Made by a program: the position numbers and the translations under genes. From Daphnia carinata (taxonomy: Eukaryota; Arthropoda; Branchiopoda; Diplostraca; Daphniidae), in assembly GCF_022539665.2 (NCBI RefSeq), contig NC_081336.1, positions 4,294,221 to 4,358,220 on the forward strand: a stretch of DNA of 64,000 nt, read 5' to 3'. Under the pieces are notes generated by a model, which did not search any database, had not been told where the DNA came from, and saw only the letters and a program-made list of their open reading frames with translations. Shown here one piece after another: positions 22,117 to 32,751 of this stretch. Each line of letters starts with the position of its first letter. The first letter of the stretch is position 1.

Positions 22117-22939
22117 TTATATATGTTTAGGAAGTTTAAGAGCGCCTTTTATACTCATAATGGCAGAACAGTAACAACAGGTAATCAAAACATTCCCAGT
22201 TTTTAGACAAAAAACAGCAGATTTCATGCTTTTCATACTCAATTCTTGTCTACAATGAATGCAACAATCAGTAGGCTCTATTACAGGAATAATGTCAGAT
22301 TTTGTTTTACTCCTAGTGTGGGTGTATGTATTAAAATATAATACTCTTGGACAAAGTTTGCATTTACTTGGTTTCCCACCTTGTGGTGGTGTTTTATCTG
22401 TGTTTAATAATGTTGTAGAAACCATTGAAGAGACATTCTTTTCCAATTCCATAGTTACATCCATAGTCTGCACAACTGATGGATTATTAGTTGGTATTTG
22501 ATGAAGACAAGAAACCAGTTTTTCATTTGTTGCAACAGGCCAAATTTTTCCTACAAAACAGAAAGATATGATGCTGTTGGTATGATTATTATGATCTGAT
22601 AATTTATTATTGTTAAAAGAATAGTAAAATGGTAAAAAGTAAACAAAAATCTAGATAAATATGGCTAATGAATACCAGGGGATTGGTGCAAATGGCTGCA
22701 CATTTCTGGTACCAAGCAACGACATATAGATGAACAGCCATCATCATTACTTGTTGCATCAGTTTCGGTATAGTTAGACCTATATTCCAGCAAAGCTAGA
22801 GGTACTAGAGAAAAGCTTTCCAACAGTTTCATCTCATCGTTTGAATCTGAGCCTGGTAAAAATAATATTAAGTATTATTTTTATTTGATGGTTGATGTGC
22901 AAACTTAAAACATGTTTCACCTCTCTCCACTTCAGGCAT
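22117..22939 (-). CDS. Small zinc-ribbon-like protein, unknown function
   Basis: Three exons on the minus strand (22939-22921, 22852-22676 and 22550-22117) with phases 1 and 1 give 209 residues. The N-terminal half is acidic/Ser-rich with a Cys cluster (CSSICRCLVPEMC). The C-terminal third carries CKLC, CCIHC and CCYC pairs. The last part, KTGNVLITCCYCSAI followed by ALKL, matches the C-terminus of the larger zinc-finger protein at 30493-32751 (NTGNASVHCIKCSVHI). The two genes therefore seem to share a C-terminal four-Cys zinc-binding module. I do not recognise the module as a named family. The first exon has only six full codons; ATGCCTGAAGTGG is the only start that fits the splice phase. 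Confidence 0.6.
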
Positions 22940-23662
22940 ATTTCAGTGATCTGTTGCTTGAAGGTAAATGGAGAGGTGATGAGTAAATCTCATTTTACAG
23001 GTTTCAATAGATATGTCAATGATGATCCAACATTACTTCATGATTTCTTCTAAATTTGACCGGTAATATGGCTAAGTCGCATCGATCTGTTTACATTATC
23101 AATTTCTTGCATAAACGTTGACCCTGAGACGTTAGAGCGATCAAACTTTCTGTTAATTCCCCCATCAAACAATGATGCCAAAGCTTCATTTCCACACGAT
23201 AAATTAAACTACTACTTTTGAACAACACGAAGCATTTGTATCACAATAAAAAGATAAATCTAACGCAATTCAGTCGAAAATGCGGAATAGCCCGGAGAAC
23301 ACTTATTCCAAATGACAATAATGAACTTGCTGACAACAGCCTATGTACTCATACTCCTCACTCCTAACGGCAAAAAGAGCAACTGATTGGCAAAGTAATC
23401 TCGGTAGATCTTCGAGCGAGGAAAATAAATAAAATTTTACTGTTCCCTTAAATGGATTTTTCATTCATCAGGTTTAAGAATCCTAGATAATGGGAACATG
23501 CATTCACAGCAATTAAACCTACAAGATTAGTCTCGTCATTAAAAATCTTACATGAGCGTGATGTAAAAATTTTGATATTGCTGCAATCATAAAATTCACA
23601 AAATGATTTCGTCACGTGTATTCGTTCTTAACGATGTCTCGCTAAACGTGACATACCAAGAT
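22940..23662. other. Spacer, including RpS2-a 3' flank
   Basis: No gene seen. The high end (about 23545-23662) belongs to the inverted duplication: it matches the sequence just after the other RpS2 copy (about 26341-26460) in reverse complement. Confidence 0.5.
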
Positions 23663-24681
23663 TTAGTAGGCCTTGGCTTCTTGACGTTGAGTGCCCATGG
23701 GGCGATGGTTCTTCATCAAATAGTCGCTGTGCTCTTGATACGGTGAGTTGTTGAATACCGTCTCGGTCCACAAATCAGGTGTCAAGTAAGCGTACGTCTT
23801 AGCAATGGCAGCATAAGTTGCCTTGGCTGTAAAGACAAAAATGCATTTTAAAGAAAATTCGGGACCCACATCAGAAATCCGACATACCAAAATTGCCCAG
23901 TGTGCCTGTGCTACCACGGGCCGCAGTGTAGCAATCTTCAATACCGGCCATTTGAAGAAGTTTCTTCGGGACGGGAGCTGACACGATGCCAGTTCCGCGG
24001 GGACCAGGAATGAGACGTACCAAGACGGAACCGCATTTGCCGGTAACCTTGCAAGGGACGGTATGGGGTTTACCGATCTTGTTACCCCAGTATCCTCGAC
24101 GAACAGGAACGACTGAGAGCTTAGCCAAAATGATAGCACCGCGAATGGCAGTGGCTACTTCTTTTGAGCACTTGACTCCCAGACCAATATGACCATTGTA
24201 ATCACCAATAGCTGTAGAAAGGAGTAACTTGAATTAGTGATTTTAGTAACAGGTGAAAATAGCATAACATACCAACAAATGCCTTGAAGCGAGTTCGCTG
24301 ACCAGCTCGGGTTTGTTTCTGAACTGGCATGATCTTCAAAACTTCATCCTTCAGGGCAGTTCCAAGGAAGAAATCGATGATTTCAAATTCCTGTATGAGG
24401 ATAGAAACACTAATGCACATTCTTACATACTATTTCTTACATTTTTTGCTTGCCTTGATGGGCAGAGAGAAGAGGTAGATCTCTTCCAGAGTACGGATCT
24501 TGCCATCACGGACCAAACGGCCGAGTTTGGTGACTGGGACCCACTCCTTCTCTCCTTCCTTTCCACGTCCGCGACCACGACCGGGACCACCACGTCCACG
24601 GCCTCGGCCTCCACGTCCACCACGTCCGCGTCCACCAAAACCTCCGCGACCACGACCACCGGCAGGAGCAGCATCCGCCAT
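23663..24681 (-). CDS. RpS2: 40S ribosomal protein S2 (uS5), copy a
   Basis: Four coding exons on the minus strand: 24681-24454, 24390-24273, 24211-23888 and 23826-23663, giving 277 residues. uS5 sits at the mRNA entry channel of the small ribosomal subunit. The N-terminus is an Arg/Gly-rich repeat ([14 protein letters not shown]), then [44 protein letters not shown], the S5 signature around [19 protein letters not shown], and [19 protein letters not shown]. Intron 1 of the coding region starts with GC (AAG|GCAAGC) and ends in AG; the nearby GTAAGA would lead straight to a stop. A non-coding first exon ends at 24911, where a good GTGAGC donor follows. It encodes the same protein as copy b. 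Confidence 0.95.
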
Positions 24682-24929
24682 GCTAAATTATTGGAAAAAG
24701 CGAAATATATTGCTTAGGATCAACCAATGAGGTGTAAAATATATCAAAATATTGTCAAGACTATTCCTCAACAAAGTGTTAACTTGGAAGGGTAACATAT
24801 GATATATAACAAAATTTACAAAATGCAGAATCTCAAAATAAAATGCTACTTTCATAAAGATTTCATAAAACACAGATGAACACGGATAGAAAAAAAGTCA
24901 CTACGCTCACCTGTGGTTTCTAAAGTAAA

Positions 24930-25085
24930 ATGGCTGAGGAGTTTTCGGGAGTTCTTAAGTAATGGTTAGTCGCCGCTAGAGGCGTGCTTCGAAAAAGCGT
25001 TTGATACGAATTGTTTCTCCGCCTTCTTTGCCTACCGCGCCTCTATCGGCAAAAACCGTTAGTGTTGAATTCCCCATACACGCCT
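24930..25085. promoter_or_regulatory. Shared bidirectional promoter region of the RpS2 pair
   Basis: The two non-coding first exons of the RpS2 copies are transcribed away from each other and end at 24911 (-) and 25110 (+), each next to a GTGAGCGTAG donor. Only about 150 bp remain between the exons, so both promoters must overlap here. No TATA box was seen, as usual for ribosomal protein genes. Confidence 0.5.
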
Positions 25086-25321
25086 AGCCATTTTACTTAG
25101 AAAACCACAGGTGAGCGTAGCAAGTTTATTTTATCCGTTTCCATCTGTCTCAAGAAAAATCTTTGATAAATTAGCATTTCGTTTCCAGATTTAGCATTTT
25201 CTGTACTGTATTTATCGTGGTATTAATATTAACTAACCCCCTCGTTGATAAAGTTTTGTCAAATGTTTCTCGACTTCGACTCAGCGTAAACAACGATATC
25301 TTGAATTTCACTATTTTAGCA

Positions 25322-26340
25322 ATGGCGGATGCTGCTCCTGCCGGTGGTCGTGGTCGCGGAGGTTTTGGTGGACGCGGACGTGGTGGACGTGGAGGCCGAG
25401 GCCGTGGACGTGGTGGTCCCGGTCGTGGTCGCGGACGTGGAAAGGAAGGAGAGAAGGAGTGGGTCCCAGTCACCAAACTCGGCCGTTTGGTCCGTGATGG
25501 CAAGATCCGTACTCTAGAAGAAATTTATCTATTCTCACTTCCTATCAAGGCAAACAAAAAATGTAAGAAATAGTATGTAAGAATGTGCATTAGTGTTTCT
25601 ATCCTCATACAGGAATTTGAAATCATCGATTTCTTCCTTGGAACTGCCCTGAAGGATGAAGTTTTGAAGATCATGCCAGTTCAGAAACAAACCCGAGCTG
25701 GTCAGCGAACTCGCTTCAAGGCATTTGTTGGTATGTTATGCTATTTTCACCTGTTACTAAAATCACTAATTCAAGTTACTCCTTGCTACAGCTATTGGTG
25801 ATTACAATGGTCATATTGGTCTGGGAGTCAAGTGCTCAAAAGAAGTAGCCACTGCCATTCGCGGTGCTATCATTTTGGCTAAGCTCTCAGTCGTTCCTGT
25901 TCGTCGAGGATACTGGGGTAACAAGATCGGTAAACCCCATACCGTCCCTTGCAAGGTTACCGGCAAATGCGGTTCCGTCTTGGTACGTCTCATTCCTGGT
26001 CCCCGCGGAACTGGCATCGTGTCAGCTCCCGTCCCGAAGAAACTTCTTCAAATGGCCGGTATTGAAGATTGCTACACTGCGGCCCGTGGCAGCACGGGAA
26101 CCTTGGGAAATTTTGGTATGTCGGATTTCTGATGTGGGTCCCGAATTTTCTTTAAAATGCATTTTTGTCTTTACAGCCAAGGCAACTTATGCTGCCATTG
26201 CTAAGACGTACGCTTACTTGACACCTGATTTGTGGACCGAGACGGTATTCAACAACTCACCGTATCAAGAGCACAGCGACTATTTGATGAAGAACCATCG
26301 CCCCATGGGCACTCAACGTCAAGAAGCTAAAGCTTATTAA
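25322..26340 (+). CDS. RpS2: 40S ribosomal protein S2 (uS5), copy b
   Basis: Four coding exons (25322-25549, 25613-25730, 25792-26115 and 26177-26340) of exactly the same lengths as copy a give 277 residues. By eye the protein is identical to copy a. The first coding intron again uses a GC donor (AAG|GCAAAC). Nucleotide differences from copy a sit in three tight groups: 25516-25543, 26090-26108 and 26328-26337. All are synonymous. The non-coding first exon ends at 25110, and the leader intron runs to 25319, just before CAATGGCG. Confidence 0.95.
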
Positions 26341-26459
26341 AAACTTGATACGTCACGTTTAGCAAGACATCGTTAAGACCGAATACATGTGACGTTAAAT
26401 CATCTTGGTGAATTTTATGATTGCAGCAATTTTGACATTTTTACATCATGCTCTCTATA

Positions 26460-26759
26460 TATATTCGAAGAGGTTGAGTCATAAGATAAGATATAAAATG
26501 ACTGATTATGCATGCCTAATTAAAGTGAATGCAGCTTATTCAGTATCTAGAATTCTTCATATCTGATAAATGAAAAATCCATGTAAAGAAACAAGAAAAT
26601 TTATTAATTGTAGAATGCAAAACGAACCGAAAATTGAATGTATTGCTTGCAGGAACCGAAAATTGAATGTATTGCTTGCAGGATAGACGATGGTTTCTAG
26701 GGATTCCGACACAAGGAGGAAAGAAAATAGTGAACCAAGTGATCAGGGGTAAGGACAAA
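26460..26759. other. Spacer with a 29-bp tandem duplication
   Basis: The unit starting GAACCGAAAATTGAATG and ending GCTTGCAG occurs twice back to back at 26624-26652 and 26653-26681 with no differences. The rest is AT-rich and without a gene. Confidence 0.6.
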
Positions 26760-27451
26760 TAACGAAAACATGGCTGGATAGTTTCGATGTAGTTTGCCGG
26801 TACCATTCTCGATCAGCCTGTGCCCATCATCCATCCCTTATCAATCGGTTGGCAATCGACGATAACATCGTCATTGCGGAAGGAAACTTCGCCGTTGTCA
26901 TCGGCACCGTAGTCATACATGGCTCGGTACGATCGCTGAATTATGAAACAAGACACATTTTTAAATTAAATGCAGTTTTAAAAATGATGATTAGAATATT
27001 ACCCCTGAGCTACGAGGCTGTGTATTGGCAGTATAGTGGTAACTGAGTGAAATTCCGACCGACCCCGGTTTGCCATTCTGGTGCGTCACAGTTTGTTGAT
27101 GCCGTAAGGCCTGTTGCTGTTGCAATACCTGTTGTTCAAGTGCGTGTTGTTCAAGTTCGTGTTGTTGCAGTGCGTGTTGTTGTTGCAGTGCGTGTTGTTG
27201 TTGCAGTGCGTGTTGTTGTTGCAGTGCGTGTTGTTGTTGCATTGCCTGCTGTTGTTGCTGCACGTGAAGAGCATGCTGCCTCTGTTGTTGCTGGGTTTAT
27301 TATTATTGCTGCTGCTGCTGCCGTTGTTGCTGCACATACTGGGTTGCTTGTTTCATTGATCCTCTGCAGCTCTGGCTCTATTGTCCATGATTTTCGCTGG
27401 TTGGATCGTCGTCATTGATCGAACCGATACGGCGCCCTTGCCGCTGGTTCG
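26760..27451 (-). pseudogene. Broken LASP/nebulin-type SH3 gene fragment
   Basis: Two exon-like blocks on the minus strand. The first (27451-27003) starts SGKGAVSV, then has a Gln/His-rich stretch (repeats of ALQQQH), and ends in a GTAATA donor. The second (from 26935) reads RAMYDYGADDNGEVSFRND, DCQPIDKGW and later VPANYIE, the N- and C-terminal strands of an SH3 domain. The block order (nebulin-like linker, Gln-rich linker, SH3) is that of arthropod LASP, an actin-binding LIM-SH3 protein. A TGA interrupts the SH3 domain, where about four residues are also missing. The Gln-rich block contains TAG and a run of TAA codons, plus a frameshift. No LIM exon was found upstream. It looks like a partial duplicate that has decayed. 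Confidence 0.5.
27003..27340. repeat. CAA/CAG trinucleotide-type repeat tract
   Basis: On the plus strand, repeated TGTTGTTGCAGTGCG units (four nearly perfect 15-mers around 27165-27240) are flanked by further GTTGTTGCTG runs. It forms the Gln-rich linker of the broken SH3 gene. Confidence 0.6.
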
Positions 27452-28270
27452 CTAGAACTGTAACAAAATTCAAACATTAACACAACAAGATAACTATTAA
27501 ATTTAACATTTCTAAGATTTGTGTTTCATACAACTTATTAGGCAATATGAAGGGAGTGGTGAATAGAATCTGCAAACAAAGCCAAAATTGGACCACTCAT
27601 CCTTCACCAAAGCAAAAATAAAAAGGAAGCTTTACAGTTAAATCTCACTACTCACAATCACAAGAAACAAAAATTAACTCAGCACAGAACAACGCAGCAG
27701 CCAATACTGCTACTGATGTCGATACGTTAAGGGCAGGGCTTTGCTGCGTTACATGATCTATGTAAAAAGTTGAAACACTTTTTAGTTTAGACACATGTCA
27801 AAATAAAAAAATACAACCCTTTGTGTTACGACGTTTTTCACGTTTGGTAAGACAGCCGTTCCAAATAACGCTACACCAAAGAGGGAAGGCTTGCATTGCA
27901 ACCACACAATAACATTCCAGTAATTTACTTTTCACATACAGGGAATAAGAAATTAATAAATAACGAAAATAAAAAATGGACTGAAAATGAAAAGAAAAAG
28001 AAAACAATAGCAGGCGAATATGTAGAACATAACACCGTTGGAAAGTGGCACCTGGTGACCCAAAACGGAAGTTCCCAAACATAATCGTCAAATGACGACT
28101 GTTTTTCCTCTATTAGGAGGACCGAAGACACCGATATCCCGATATTGTACCTCGCGGCGATAACCGAAGATATTAAGCGGGGAAAAACGCGATTGCTGCC
28201 GCACTAACGGGAAGTATTAGCCGTACATTTTAAGTAGACTAAATTCCAATGAGCAATTTTTAAAAAAACT
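27452..28270. other. Intergenic, nothing recognised
   Basis: AT-rich. No exon of the missing LASP LIM domain could be found here on the minus strand. Confidence 0.4.
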
Positions 28271-28289
28271 TTTTTTTCTTTTTCCCAAG

Positions 28290-28772
28290 GTATGGGCCTA
28301 GGCCGCAGCATTAATGCTGCGGCAATGGGGCTAGTCTCAAGACGAACCTGTGCGCTTTAGGTGAGACTGGCTGCAGCATGCCCAACCCAGGCTTTGCCTG
28401 GTCTGCAATGCGTTCTTGAGTGTAAATTGCCCAAATGGTGGCCTGTTTCCTCACGCAGGCCATCCCACCCCCTATTGACGGGGAAGCGAGTGGCGGGAGA
28501 GCCGAGCCAAGGCGGACTATGAGCAAATTTAAATTAAAGTCGCCGGATGGTGTACAGACTGCACGGGCAAGGGCTTATTGGCCTTCTCAAGGATGAACAG
28601 TCGCGTATGGCCTGTGCGCCATGCGGAATGCATTACCCACAATCGTCTATCTGAATTTGAAAAGTAGCAAAGTTTAATTGCTGAACTATCTAACCAATAG
28701 CTAGGCAGACCTCTCCTAATTTCCATATTCAAACTCACATTCTAAACGACCTATCCACTAGCTAACAAGAAA
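28290..28772. other. GC-rich leader with palindromes before the basic-protein ORF
   Basis: Starts with two overlapping perfect palindromes: GGCCTAGGCC (28295-28304) and CCGCAGCATTAATGCTGCGG (28303-28322). Further short inverted repeats such as CCCAGGCTTTGCCTGG (about 28387-28402) follow. The GC-rich block to about 28510 differs in composition from its surroundings. It may be the 5' region of a mobile element that includes the downstream ORF. Confidence 0.35.
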
Positions 28773-29345
28773 ATGGCCACACTTGAATTGCCGAAACCAG
28801 AACCCGATATGATGGGTCAGTTACCACCTGGAAAACTGCTTGATGACTTGAAGGCTAAGCTCAAGCGGCTAACCTATATACCAGCAATTCAATCTGCGGA
28901 GGAAAGAAACAAGGAAATAAGTCCTAAACCACCCGCTCGAGTGACACGGATACAGTCACTGGAAGAGAGAGACGAGTGGGAGTCTAAGCGAAAGCGGACG
29001 CAGCAAAGACTATTGGCTGAGGCCAAGGCTGAGCAAAGACTAAGTAACGATACAAATTTGCCTAAGACTAAAGCTCCTACTCTTTCACAGGCACCTGTCA
29101 ACCATGCGGTGGTACCGGCCAAACCAGCGGCTAAGCGTAAGAGGACAGAGGATAGCCCAGCAACTCTCCCTGTCGAGAAACGATTCAAGGATGGAAATTC
29201 CAGAGATTTGATGCGCCAGTTACCACCTCGAGAAAGGCTTAATACCTTGAAGGCTAAGCGCAAGCGGGAAGAAGATGCTCCAGCAACTCTTCCTGGCGGG
29301 AAACGTTCAAAAATAGGAAATTCCCCTTTGATTACCCTTAATTAG
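28773..29345 (+). CDS. Intronless basic protein of unknown function
   Basis: An uninterrupted frame of 190 residues, ATG in AAGAAAATGGCC to TAG. It is rich in Lys, Arg, Pro and Leu, with KRKR-type nuclear-localisation clusters. It contains internal repeats: MMGQLPPGKLLDDLKAKLKR near residue 13 resembles LMRQLPPRERLNTLKAKRKR near 144, and KRKRTEDSPATLP resembles KRKREEDAPATLP, each followed by a K-R-[FS]-K-x-GNS block. No known domain was recognised. The lack of introns in a region of intron-rich genes and the palindromic GC-rich leader suggest a mobile-element protein or a retrocopy. A real lineage-specific gene is also possible. Confidence 0.5.
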   Translation: MATLELPKPEPDMMGQLPPGKLLDDLKAKLKRLTYIPAIQSAEERNKEISPKPPARVTRIQSLEERDEWESKRKRTQQRLLAEAKAEQRLSNDTNLPKTKAPTLSQAPVNHAVVPAKPAAKRKRTEDSPATLPVEKRFKDGNSRDLMRQLPPRERLNTLKAKRKREEDAPATLPGGKRSKIGNSPLITLN

Positions 29346-30492
29346 TAGAAGCGTGTATTCCCAAAATTGTGTGCATGTCTGTCTGAATGTGTGTGTGTGA
29401 ATGTGTGTACCTTTGGTATCAATAATCTAGTCAAAATTCTGGTTGTGAATGATATGTGTGTGTGTGTTTTATTGTATTGTCACACTTTGGCTGTAGTTTG
29501 AAAATGCACTGCTTTAAACCCACTAAAATTGTCTTGGGTTTTCATTTGGTTCTTTGGGCGGGGGAAGGAGGGAAGAGGGATTAGAAAGCGGTTGAAGGCT
29601 ATTACTATTTCAATCAGAAGGGTATGGTCCAACATTTAAATGATGGATTGAATTTCACTCAAAGCATGGTATTTAAGAAAATGGGCGCACGTATTGACTT
29701 TGGATACCGTTTCCGTTATTGTGTTTTGCCCTTTAATTAAATTAAATAGCTCATGGATACATGATCTCAGTAGATATGTACGCTTATTCCGTGACTCTGC
29801 ATTCCTAAATTCTAATAATTCATGGAACACGAAGTTTCAACATTAGTTGACGACATAAACATTCGTTTTAAAAAGCAGTTATTACTTCGCCCGGTATTAT
29901 ATTTAAATTCTCAAATAATTTCAATCAGGATTTTAGAACAGTGAAGGCCATTTTCCGTCTCCTGGAATTAAAACGCTATGAAAGCTCAATTTGTTGGAGT
30001 TAACCTATACTGTAGAATTACATGTGAATGTCATACACCTTACGACTTTCAATACAAAAAAATCTGGTGATTAAACTGCAGATTATACTGATTTTGTTGC
30101 CAACATCCTATTCTGAGTTCACTAGACGTCAAGTCGAACACTGTTCAGTGGTTCACATGGTGTTCGATGAAAATGGACTGTCAAAGGAAATTTAAGATAG
30201 TGAATCTTCTTCTAGTGAATTTTCATACTAAAGACCAATACGGACCTAATTTGCCAAGAAAATAAGTTAAGACCGAGTGAAATCTCGTCATCAGTAACAT
30301 TCAAACAATATCACAAACTGAAAGGTGAAATGAAAAGTAAACATTTATCAAACATATAAAATTGGCATCTGTACTTCTAGGACTTTGTACAACAAAATCG
30401 CTTTGCCACAGAAACAAATATATGCAGCGGACAACATTTGATTATAAAACATTGGGGTGGAAAACAGTGAGGGTATGAAGGTAATGTGGAGT
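29346..30492. other. Intergenic with short TG-rich tracts
   Basis: TG/TGAATG microsatellite-like text at 29385-29410 and 29455-29468. No exons recognised. Confidence 0.4.
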
Positions 30493-32751
30493 TCATCTCA
30501 TTTTTATGAAAGCATTTCTCATGACTATATGTACACTGCATTTGATACAATGCACTGATGCGTTGCCAGTGTTCAAATCAATGTTTAAGCAACCAATATC
30601 GAGCACAGATTGGCAACAAGGACACGAGTCAACCAATTCTTCTATCGTAACTGGCTCCTCTACTGTTTCGCAAGAAGACGAGTTATCAGAATAATATAAG
30701 CTATACTCCATTTTTTTGGTGGGTTCTGCGCACAATGCAACCGGACCGGCATAACGCATCTCAATGGAGGGGATAGAAATTAAATTATTGCCTGGTAACA
30801 CAGGATCGATGTCACCTCTTAGAACAGGTACGGTACATTGGGAGGTTTCCGCGTTATTAGTATTCGAAATAACTACTTTGGATGAGCAAGATGGAATTGA
30901 AACAGAAGCTGACAAAACACTGGTACCGTCCATGGGGTTGAGTGTCTCTAAGGCTTTTAGGATGTCTGCCTCAATTTGATGATCTTTTATAGCCGGAGGA
31001 ATAGATATGGGCTCCGTAGACGGCATAGAATTGTCCAGCTCAGGTATCGCATTTTCTTTAGGGTTGGCAACTTGATCATATTTCTTTGACGGTAACAACG
31101 AAGTAGAATCAGGGTGCGAGGGTTCTAAATCGAGCTCATCTTCGGGTTTAACTGTACCTGACTTTTCCATAGAGCTTTTTGAGATGTTAATAGGGGAATT
31201 TCGCTCTGGAACCAAATTGGCTTCGTCTACGGATGGCGTTGGCGATTGGGCGACGGCTTGCTCCTCCGGAAAACTGGTTGAACTGACATGCGAAGAGATC
31301 GCATCCCGATTACAGTGGGCCAACACATTTTTTCCAGAAGATAACATGGAATGGGACACATTGGCTGACATTCTCAAATGGGGTATAAATGTCGCTCCAG
31401 TATTTTCTTTCAATTGTGCTGCCAGCTGATCAATCGATACTTCCTGAATCTCTTCGGGAGGACTAGGAACTGTGGGAGCCAATGTACCACCATCAGTGTG
31501 CAGGTTACCATTGTAACATTCTGGCGAAAAATCTATAGGGATAAGCTTCCAGGGAATCTTCCTTTCCACTAAACTGGATTTTGAACGATCGCAATAGACA
31601 GGTGCCCATTTCATATTTTGAATTTTAGGTTGTGTGCGGACTGCATCTGATCCGCTACACAGAACATTCTGACGAGGATCTTTTGTCCGTGTGGACGATT
31701 CGGTCGGAATAACAGCAACTCCTTTCTGACTTTCGAACGTAGAAGACATTTCAATAGACGCTTTGGATTGCAACTGAACCGAATTATCTGGACTTGTTAT
31801 AAAGAAATGATCGATTTCTGTCTCATAATTAGAAGAACTCGTCGGTACTTTCGCGTTGACTTCGTAAATTTTCTCTATGCAACCATACATAAAAAGAAGC
31901 AGTTAATTAATCGAAAATAATAATTTATTTTGCAATTTTTTACCCGATCTGGAACTATAAGTAACATTGGCTAATATACGTTCATCCTTTTCTATCATGG
32001 GAACAGGATTATCCAACATCAGGTCTGTAGATCCATATGACCGTAAGGAAAGACTGGATTTAGCTCTTTCGTCTAAAGAAACAAAAGACGATTTTGAAAG
32101 AAACTATAGAACATCATTTAATTTCACTATACTTTCTGTATTGAAGAGATCTCGATTTTGCCAATCTAAACATTTGTCTGATCTTACATCAGTGGAAGAT
32201 TGATGTCTATGACGCCTTGAATAATTTTCCTGTTTAGCTAGAAAATGAAAAAACAAATGTCTTTGGGATGAATTATATAAACATACAATTATGACATTTT
32301 CCTTACATGAATTTCTGTCTTGATTTGACATTTCCCTTGATCGTTTTGGTGTCCAATGATGATTTAAGTCTGAAATGTGTTTTCTTAATTCACAATGTGT
32401 CTCAAATTGGTGTGAACAAACTTTACAACTAAATCCTGAAAATATTCGTTTCCGGCTTGAAAGATGTTGATCATTTTCATGTAGATTGGCTCTTGAAAGA
32501 GACCTTAAATGTTGGGCAGCATGTAAATGGGTATTCAGTTCCCTCTTACTCTGATAGGTGTTCAAACAAACTCTGCATTCAAAAGTCAACTGTGTTGTTT
32601 TTCTTTGGGAATTAGGTGAGACTGAATCTGATCTAGAAGATTCCCCATAGCTGCCATCAAACGAATCTCTGCGTGTAGAATGGTCACGATAATTGGAATG
32701 ATAACTATAATGATTGTTGTGTCCCCTATTTTTCTTCTGGTAAGAATCCAT
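30493..32751 (-). CDS. C2H2 (matrin/U1-type) zinc-finger protein with C-terminal zinc ribbon
   Basis: Four exons on the minus strand (32751-32307, 32237-32133, 32072-31944 and 31874-30493) with matching phases give 686 residues. The first exon holds two U1/matrin-type fingers: CRVCLNTYQSKRELNTH with a second His at +6 (residues ~60-80), and CKVCSHQFETHCELRKH (~110-130). Such fingers often bind double-stranded RNA or nucleic acid in splicing and RNA-processing proteins. The N-terminus is His/Tyr/Ser/Arg-rich (GHNNHYSYHSNYRDHSTRRD). The large last exon is Ser/Pro/Glu-rich and probably disordered, then ends in CPCC and NTGNASVHCIKCSVHI, a four-Cys module shared with the gene at 22117-22939. I cannot name the orthologue. 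Confidence 0.68.

Larger units (their letters stand above)
23545..26460. repeat. Head-to-head inverted duplication of the RpS2 locus
   Basis: The left arm (about 23545-25000) and right arm (about 25010-26460) are reverse complements across both complete RpS2 genes, including their introns, non-coding first exons and 3' flanks. The axis is near 25010, where GCCGCTAGAGGCG (about 24970) faces its diverged complement GCCTCTATCGGC (about 25040). Coding and short-intron DNA is nearly identical. The leader introns and outer flanks have diverged more. Confidence 0.85.

Noticed and set aside
24430-24717. Long frames antisense to RpS2 exon 1 (Val/Asp- or Thr/Ser-rich)
   Set aside because: Shadows of the Arg/Gly-rich N-terminus of RpS2; the sense frame matches a known protein with proper splicing.
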